Of a DNA stretch of 64,000 nt, positions 57,190-64,000 are shown piece by piece. The DNA comes from Chrysogorgia sp. JL179-B06. Taxonomy: Eukaryota > Cnidaria > Anthozoa > Scleralcyonacea > Chrysogorgiidae. The notes below the pieces were generated by a model. That model was given only the letters and a program-made list of their open reading frames with translations, had not been told where the DNA came from and searched no databases. Location: assembly GCA_035772405.1 (NCBI GenBank), contig JAYKKM010000374.1, forward strand, positions 248,001 to 312,000. The letters run 5' to 3'. Every line of letters begins with the position of its first letter. Position 1 is the stretch's first letter. Position numbers and translations under genes: made by a program.

Positions 57190-58140
57190 CACTACATGTG
57201 TTTTTTAATTATCTGTGTTTTTGTAAGCGACTAGTGGACTCGACGTCCATTCGAAGTAACGTGAAACGCTCGTTGAAAAACTTCGACCAAGAAACTTTTC
57301 TTGATGATCTTAGCAGAATGTATTTGACGAGACTGATAATGTCTATTGATGTTGGGAAAAACTTTATAATCAAGTTTTGGACGACCATGAGGCTCCCGTT
57401 AAAATAAAGTTTAAAACCGCTGAAAAAATTCGAAATAGCATGTTTAGAGAGCAGAGGGATTGACCCCTACTCAGTATTAGGAACCATTTAAAAAACTGGA
57501 GATAACTACTCTGAGACATTAAAGAGTTGCGAAAATCGTTTGAAATCTTTATATTAAGTTGATAAATAATACAGACAAAGCATATATGCTCTGAGAAATA
57601 TATTTTGAAACTCTCGAAGGTAAATGCTACCCCGGGCTCAAGTATTAGGGAGTTTACGAAAACATGACGCAAGCAGCGAGGATCACGTCGTCTCTTAACA
57701 ATGCAATTTTTCATCCTGAACAAAGGCTAAGTTTAATTATTAGTCCAAAGAGAATTTTCAACGACGTCCTCCTGCTAAACAGGACTTCATTTACAGCATT
57801 TTCGTGTTATGTGGACGACGTCATCCGCTTCGAGTTTTAGTCAAGTTTTTACCCTGCACACTAACTGAAATGAATATGAAAACTGTCAAGCTTCAAAAGT
57901 GTCTGAAAACATAAGTTGAACATAAGTGGTCTATGTATAACGATCTGCTACGGGGTTTAGAATATTATGTTTTATGCTGTTGAGAATGCCGTCGTCGTCT
58001 TCAATTTTGTAAACTCCCTATTGACGGTATCCAGCAGCCAAATTATATGGAACGCCCTTCCGGACACAGTGAGGTTGGCAGAGAGCTAAGTACATTTTTG
58101 ACATTGACATCGACATTGATATCATTTCTACTACATACGA
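57190..58140 (+). pseudogene. Decayed LINE ORF2 fragment (copy 1)
   Basis: Broken frames give LKNFDQETFLDDLSRM and LDDHEAPVKIKFKTAEKIRNS, similar to the endonuclease-to-RT linker of CR1/L2-type LINEs. Near 58010-58090, SQIIWNALPDTVRLAESLSTF resembles the usual LINE ORF2 C-terminal end. Numerous stops intervene. Family assignment is by pattern only. Confidence 0.5.
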
Positions 58141-59605
58141 TTTCTGTACATATTATATAATAGGATTATTTTAATTTTATATTATTTCTATTATGGTAAG
58201 ATATGGAAATTAACTGAGTAAAGCTAAGTGTATTTGTTCACGTTAAATATAGATTATTGTATTGTATTTTGAACAATCTCCTAAATATAGGGAAACTTCG
58301 TATCATCTGGAAACTCATGAGCCTTATCGGCTGGAATGTCTTCTTCAGTTTCTCCCGAGTGCCAAAAAATTTCTTTTCGATCGCTTGTTGCACGTCCTCA
58401 TGATGGTCATCATTATTTTGGTAATCGTAGTTTTCTCTTCATTTAATTCGTTTGCAAGTTCAGCATCAGTTTAAGGATTCTTTTGACAAAGACACTTTGT
58501 GAGTGCAGCTTCCGCACTTCGCCCCAAGTTGATCATCCGTTACCTCATTTTCGGTATCGAATCATTCCAATCACAGTTCTCGTATAATTACGAAATTAGT
58601 CTGATGACCAATACCCTGGTTAGTCAAGAAGTTATGAACGCGACCTGGACAGTTTCTTTCGCTTCATCCATGCATCGCTCTACATTTTTTCGGCGAAACT
58701 CACGAGCCATCTGAACGTTGTGAATATCACCCCGTACCATATCATATTATCATTATTGTAAAACTAAATCTCCACCATCATTGTTAAAGACTAGCTGGTT
58801 GCAAATATCTCGAGACAAGGAAACTCAATGATTACGTATATGCAACTGGTCAATGGACAATAGTAATTATCGTAACCTACAGCTACCTCAATAAATAGTT
58901 AGATCATCTGCCTGGTTGTTAGTACTCAGAAATGGTTTCAATGAAGACGAGCTACAGTGTAGCAAAGATTACGTTTCACATAATTTTAACTCAAAATAAT
59001 AAACAAACTGCTGTGCTGCTGAAATACTGAATAGGAGGTGTAACGTTTTGAGCGAAGGCTCTTCGTACTTTCTCCTCTCTCCTTCTCTTCGTCCTTTCTC
59101 CTCTCTTCTTCTCTTCGACCTCTCTGCGCTGACGAACGTAACACAACAGCTCTCCCTCTTGAAAAACTCTCTTTCGCGGACTTGGAAGTCTCTGCGCAGG
59201 AGAGAGTCCTTCGTCAGAGAGTGAAACGGAAAGTGACATAATGCGTTTCACTCTCTAACGAAGGAAGAAGGTCGTTCACTCGAAACGTTAGACTTCCTAT
59301 TCATTATTTTGACAGTAAAGCAACCTTTTGGTATTTTTGATTGGTATTTAAACCCGGTCTTACTTGGACTTCAGTCTGTTAATAAATAAAAAAACTCTCC
59401 TTACCTGTGGGCTTCTCGTTAACTTTACTGGTAGCTTAACTTGTAGCTCGACTTGTACCTTGATCTTATCACTTTCTCTTTCAAACAAACAATGGTTTAC
59501 TAACTTTACTTTACATCACCTACAGGAAATTAAATAGCAGTCTCACGTGATCATTGACGTCATAATTCTCAGATTGTGCTGTTATATAACGCATTTTTAC
59601 AACGT

Positions 59606-62600
59606 CTCATAATTTTAACTCAACATAAGAAACAAACTGCTGTGCTGCTGAAATAATGAATAACATGAGGAGTAGGTAACGTTTTTTGGGCGAATGCTCT
59701 TTGTCCTTTCTCCTCTCTGCGCAGAGGAATCATGTAATGCAACAGCTCTCCGTCTTGCAAAACTCTCTTTCGCGGACTTGGAAGTCTCTTCGCAGGAGAG
59801 AGTTCTTCGTCAGAGAGTGAAACGTAAAGTGATATAATGTGTTTCACTCTCTAACGAAGGAGGAAGGTCGTTCACTCGAAACTTTAGACTTCCTATTCAC
59901 TATTTTGACAGTACAGCAACCTTTTTATACTTTTGCTATTTGAATCAGCTCTTAGTTGAACTTCAGAGTTTGTTAATGAATACAAAGCTTTCCTTACCAA
60001 TCGCGCGCCTTCTCCTTTCTTCGTCTACTGGACTTGGTTACTTTCAAACAAACAATGGTCTGCTTTGCATCACCGACAGAAAATTTAAATATTTAATAGT
60101 ATTCATCACATGATCTTTTATGTCATCATTCTCATATTTTCTTTCATTAGGGGCCATAGGGACGAGAAAGACCCATCTTTGCTATTCTTATTGAAATTCA
60201 AAGCATTTGTGTTCATTTATTCATGAAATCGGATTAATTAGTTGCTGTTACACGACGTATTTTAAAACTTGTGTCTAAACTGCGTTCCGTTAGGATAAGG
60301 AAATATTTTTGTTTTAGACAAAACTGCTTAAGATCCTTAAAATTATCCCGTGTTCTCTTTTGAAATGTCAGTTTCTAGATCAAAAGACTGTAGGTTATAG
60401 AGTGACGTAGCCAGGATGCAGACACTTATGTGCAGGCACGACATAAACACAGAACTCAACTTGTTCCCAGAGACTGCTCTGTGATGTTGAAGTGTTTACA
60501 CTAACATCCCTTCCGTTCAAATAGTTCGAACACGTCCTTTAAAGCTTTATCTTTCGGAAACATTGGAAAAGATGTCTTCAGACGATAAAGTTTTTCCCTA
60601 CACTGCTGAAGACAATAATTTTGAGACATTTTGAAACGTACACGCAACGAACTCGCTGAAGTGAAGACAACTGACTGAAGTGGCTCTTATGACAAAGACA
60701 AAATAACAAAGAAGTGTTTTCTGGCAATAACACGATATTATGCCGGAATGATTAGACGAAATGAGTCTGAAAAGCAGAGAGAACGTCAAAACAACGCAAT
60801 TATAAAAATCAACAAATTTGACGCTACAGTTAGCGCAACCTTTTGCAGGACCACGCTGCCGCTTATAACTACCGTACTGGCCAATAAGTACATCAAATAT
60901 CCTAAAATTAGGAATGTAGTGTAAAAATGCTAATATAATATTATAAAACGTTGGTGTACTGCCGAAATAATGTGTAGGAGGTCTAACGACGTATCGAGTG
61001 AAGGTCCTTCACATTTCACTCTCTGACGAAGGGGCTTCACTCCAAAATAAATTCGTGTTTCAGAGAGGAGAAAGGCACGGAGCAAAATGATTGTTCACTG
61101 GCAAAGTTTTATGTACTCCCAACGGTATTAGTACCTTTAATCTGGAAAGGAATATCTTAGCCTCATGCATGCAGTAATGTTTCCTCAAACCCTTGGTCCC
61201 TACAGAAAGCCTAATCTTAAGTCTCCTTGGGGAGAGTGCTGTAAGAATGTCAAACAAACTAAGACGCCATTATTTGTCCGCTGAATGTAACACTTGGTTT
61301 CATCCTAGAGTATCCGAACATCGACCGCACCTACACTACATGTGTTTTATCTGTGTTTTTGTAAGCGACTAGTGGACTCGACGTCCATTCGAAGTAACGT
61401 GAAACGCTCGTTGAAAAACTTCGACCAAGAAACTTTTCTTGATGATCTTAGCAGAATGTATTTGACGAGACTGATAATGTCTATTGATGTTGGGAAAAAC
61501 TTTATAATCAAGTTTTGGACGACCATGAGGCTCCCGTTAAAATAAAGTTTATAACCGCTGAAAAAATTCGAAATAGCATGAGAGAGAGAGAGCAGAGGGA
61601 TTGACCCCTACTCAGTATTAGGAACCATTTAAAAAACTGGAGATAACTACTCTGAGACATTAAAGAGTTGCAAAAATCGTTTGAAATCTTTATATTAAGT
61701 TGATAAATAATACAGACAAAGCATATATGCTCTGAGAAATATATTTTGAAACTCTCGAAGGTAAATGCTACCCCGGGCTCAAGTATTACGGAGTTTACGA
61801 AAACATGACGCAAGCAGCGAGGACGTCGTCTCTTAACAATGCAATTTTTCATCCTGAACAAAGGCTAAGTTTAATTATTAGTCCAAAGAGAATTTTCAAC
61901 GACGTCCTCCTGCTAAACAGGACTTCATTTACAGCATTTTCGTGTTATGTGGACGACGTCATCCGCTTCGAGTTTTAGTCAAGTTTATACCCTGCACACT
62001 AACTGAAATGAATATGAAAACTGTCAAGCTTCAAAAGTGTCTGAAAACATAAGTTGAACATAAGTGGTCTATGTATAACGATCTGCTACGGGGTTTAGAA
62101 TATTATGTTTTATGCTGTTGAGAATGCCGTCGTCGTCTTCAATTTTGTAAACTCCCTATTGACGGTATCCAGCAGCCAAATTATATGGAACGCCCTTCCG
62201 GACACAGTGAGGTTGGCAGAGAGCTAAGTACATTGTTGACATTGACATCGACATTGATATCATTTCTACTTATATAGTTATAATTTTAGCACATAAAATT
62301 TATATTAGGATTACGATTTCTCTACATATTATATAATAGGATTATTTTAATTTTATATTATTTCTATTATGGTAAGATATGGAAATTAAGTCAGTGTAGC
62401 TAAGTGTATTTGTTCACGTTAAATAAAGATTGTATTTTATTTTGAACAATCTCCTAAATATAGGGAAACTTCGTATCATCTGGAAACTCATGAGCCTTAT
62501 CGGCTGGAATGTCTTCTTCAGTTTCTCCCGAAGTGCCAAAAAATTTCTTTTCGATCGCTTGTTGTACGTCCTTGATGGTCATCATTATTTTGGTAATCGT

Positions 62601-63480
62601 AGTTTTCTCTTCATCTAATTCGTTTGCAAGTTCAGCATCAGTTTAAGGATTATTTTAACAAAGACACTTTGTGAGTGCATCTTCCGCACTTCGCACCAGT
62701 TGGTCATCCGTTACCTCATTTTCGGTATCGAATCATTCCAATCACAGTTCGCGTATAATTACGAAATTAGTCTGATGACCAATACCCCGGTTAGGTCAAG
62801 AAATAATGAACTCGACCTGAACAGTTTACGCTTCGCCCATCGCTCTACATTTTTTGCGAAACTCACGAGCCATCTGAACGTTCTGGATATCACCCCGTAA
62901 CCATATCATATAACCATTATTGTAAAACTAAATCTCCACCATCATTGTTAAAGACTAGCTGGTTGCAAATATATCGAGACTCGAGACTAGGAAACTCAAG
63001 GATTACGTATGCAACTAGTGAGTGGACAATAGTAATTATCGTAACCTACAGCTACCTCAATAAATAGTTAGATCATCTGCCCGGTTGTTAGTACTCAGAA
63101 ATGGTTTCAATGAAGACGAGCTACGACAGTGAAGCAAAGATTACGTTTCACATAATTTTAACTCAAAATAATAAACAAACTGCTGTGCTGCTGAAATACT
63201 GAATAGGTAACGTTTTGAGCGAAGGCTCTTCGTCCTTTCTCCTCTCTTCTTCTGTTCGACCTCTCTCCTCTCTTCTTCTCTTCGACCTCTCTGCGCTGAC
63301 GAACGTAATACAACAGCTCTCCCTCTTGAAAAACTCTCTTTCGCGGACTTGGAAGTCTCTGCGCAGGAGAGAGTCCTTCGTCAGAGAGTGAAACGTAAAG
63401 TGACATAATGCGTTTCACTCTCTAACGAAGGGAGAAGGGCGTTCACTCGAAACGTTAGACTTCCTATTCATTATTTTGAC
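59606..63480. repeat. Duplicated block, copy 2
   Basis: Sister of 55205-59605; lacks the TTAA MITE, and differs by small indels (for example near 56812/60945 and 58130/62265). It continues to about 63480, where it switches to another monomer segment (GAAGATAACAAATAATCGGG). Confidence 0.8.
61330..62270 (+). pseudogene. Decayed LINE ORF2 fragment (copy 2)
   Basis: Nearly identical to 57190-58140, including the same stops, so it was duplicated with the block rather than inserted independently. Confidence 0.5.
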
Positions 63481-64000
63481 AGTACAGCAATATAATTGGC
63501 GAAGATAACAAATAATCGGGGACTTTTGTTGCACTAGTTTATATGGCTTTTCGTCAAGCTTTATTATTTATGAATTTAATTCCTCTGTTCATATGTAAGC
63601 GTACCTATTTTTAACAACGCGATAAGCGATCATCAACACAAATTGTTGTAGTGATCATTCGGGTTTGTTCAAATGCTCAATTATACAAACTGTGAATTTA
63701 AGTTTGTTTAGCAACTTGATAATATATCATTCAACGCGTATAACTAGATATAGTAATTAAGTTTGACAGCGCAAGCGATTAGGGGGAATAGAACGCTCTC
63801 AGACTTCGTCTACATTTGAAAACGCTAAAAAAAATTTCCGTTTTCAAAAAACTCCGCGTCCACACGTAATCGTTTCTAAATCGTTTTTGGCGTCCACACG
63901 TAAAAGCGAAAACGATTCGAAAACGCTGAAATCGCTTACTGAGCATGCTCTTTTGAATACAACATGAGCCCGCGGTACACCTCCAGTACTTGGTAAACAA
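63481..64000. repeat. Monomer fragment and start of another interspersed element
   Basis: 63481-63800 matches monomer segments (GACAGCGCAAGCGATTAGGG). From about 63800 unrelated sequence with repeated GAAAACG and CGTCCACACGTAA motifs begins and runs off the window; it looks like the edge of another MITE. Confidence 0.5.

Larger units (their letters stand above)
55205..59605. repeat. Duplicated block, copy 1 (about 4.4 kb)
   Basis: The segment is repeated almost unchanged at 59606-63480 (offset about 4.14-4.17 kb through most of its length, larger before the MITE at 55977). It contains monomer pieces at both ends and the LINE-derived middle. It has no intact gene; short ORFs such as 57198-57407 occur in both copies. 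Confidence 0.8.

Noticed and set aside
57198..57407. Conserved 69-codon ORF (also 61342-61545)
   Set aside because: Preservation comes from recent block duplication; the sequence reads as a broken LINE ORF2 piece.
58991..59251. Recurrent minus-strand ORFs with SPRKRV and LSDE motifs (55203, 58991, 59620, 63158)
   Set aside because: They fall on the repeat hairpin region of the monomers and vary in frame and length; no sign of protein-level selection.

Overview
The window looks like repeat-rich nuclear DNA of an animal, most likely a marine invertebrate. A cnidarian is plausible from the style of the BEL/Pao elements, but this is weakly supported. There is no recognisable host protein-coding gene. 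Everything identifiable is mobile, viral-derived or repetitive. Two features dominate: complete Polinton/Maverick-class elements that look like integrated genomes of double-jelly-roll-capsid DNA viruses. Element A is 10720-29073 (18.35 kb) and element B is 33180-50520 (17.34 kb). Each has long terminal inverted repeats and a perfect 6-bp target-site duplication (GTGCTG for A, AACATA for B). Related unoccupied copies of both target sites lie elsewhere in the window.

Layout: 1-8656 holds two nested BEL/Pao LTR retrotransposons; the younger sits inside the gag of the older, and the older also carries a TTAA-flanked foldback element. 8657-10719 holds short repeats, a small TIR element and part of a large repeat monomer. 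10720-29073 is element A. 29074-33179 is the rest of monomer 1 plus monomer 2 of a 2.7-3.2 kb tandem repeat, with a SINE-like insertion bounded by a 13-bp duplication. 33180-50520 is element B, inserted in monomer 2. 50521-64000 is more monomers, then a 4.1-4.4 kb duplicated block carrying decayed LINE pieces, a hAT-like MITE and a TTAA MITE.

Elements A and B share a core: protein-primed family B DNA polymerase with an embedded HNH-like zinc module, DDE integrase with a C-terminal chromodomain, predicted double-jelly-roll major capsid, predicted penton, packaging ATPase, zinc-ribbon transcription factor, lectin-like putative fibre, a tail-anchored protein, a C-terminal multi-helix membrane protein, and three small membrane proteins. 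Cargo differs. A has thymidine kinase, a Bro-N/VRR-NUC/zinc-finger fusion, a double C2H2 protein and a potentially myristoylated protein. B has a DUF5871-like predicted ssDNA-binding protein, a GIY-YIG nuclease with 45-bp repeats, a SLATT-like two-helix membrane protein and a SAP/NUMOD1-like protein. I found no adenain-type protease in either.

A plausible life cycle can be read from the genes: integrase inserts the genome, PolB copies it from the termini, the zinc-ribbon factor switches on virion genes through short motifs abutting start codons (ATAAA-like in B, AGTATA-like in A), and capsid, penton and ATPase build and fill the particle. Element A has one split gene and one gene without an ATG; element B has one frameshifted gene. 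Both therefore look recent but probably not fully intact. Functional calls rest on motifs read by eye; no searches were run.
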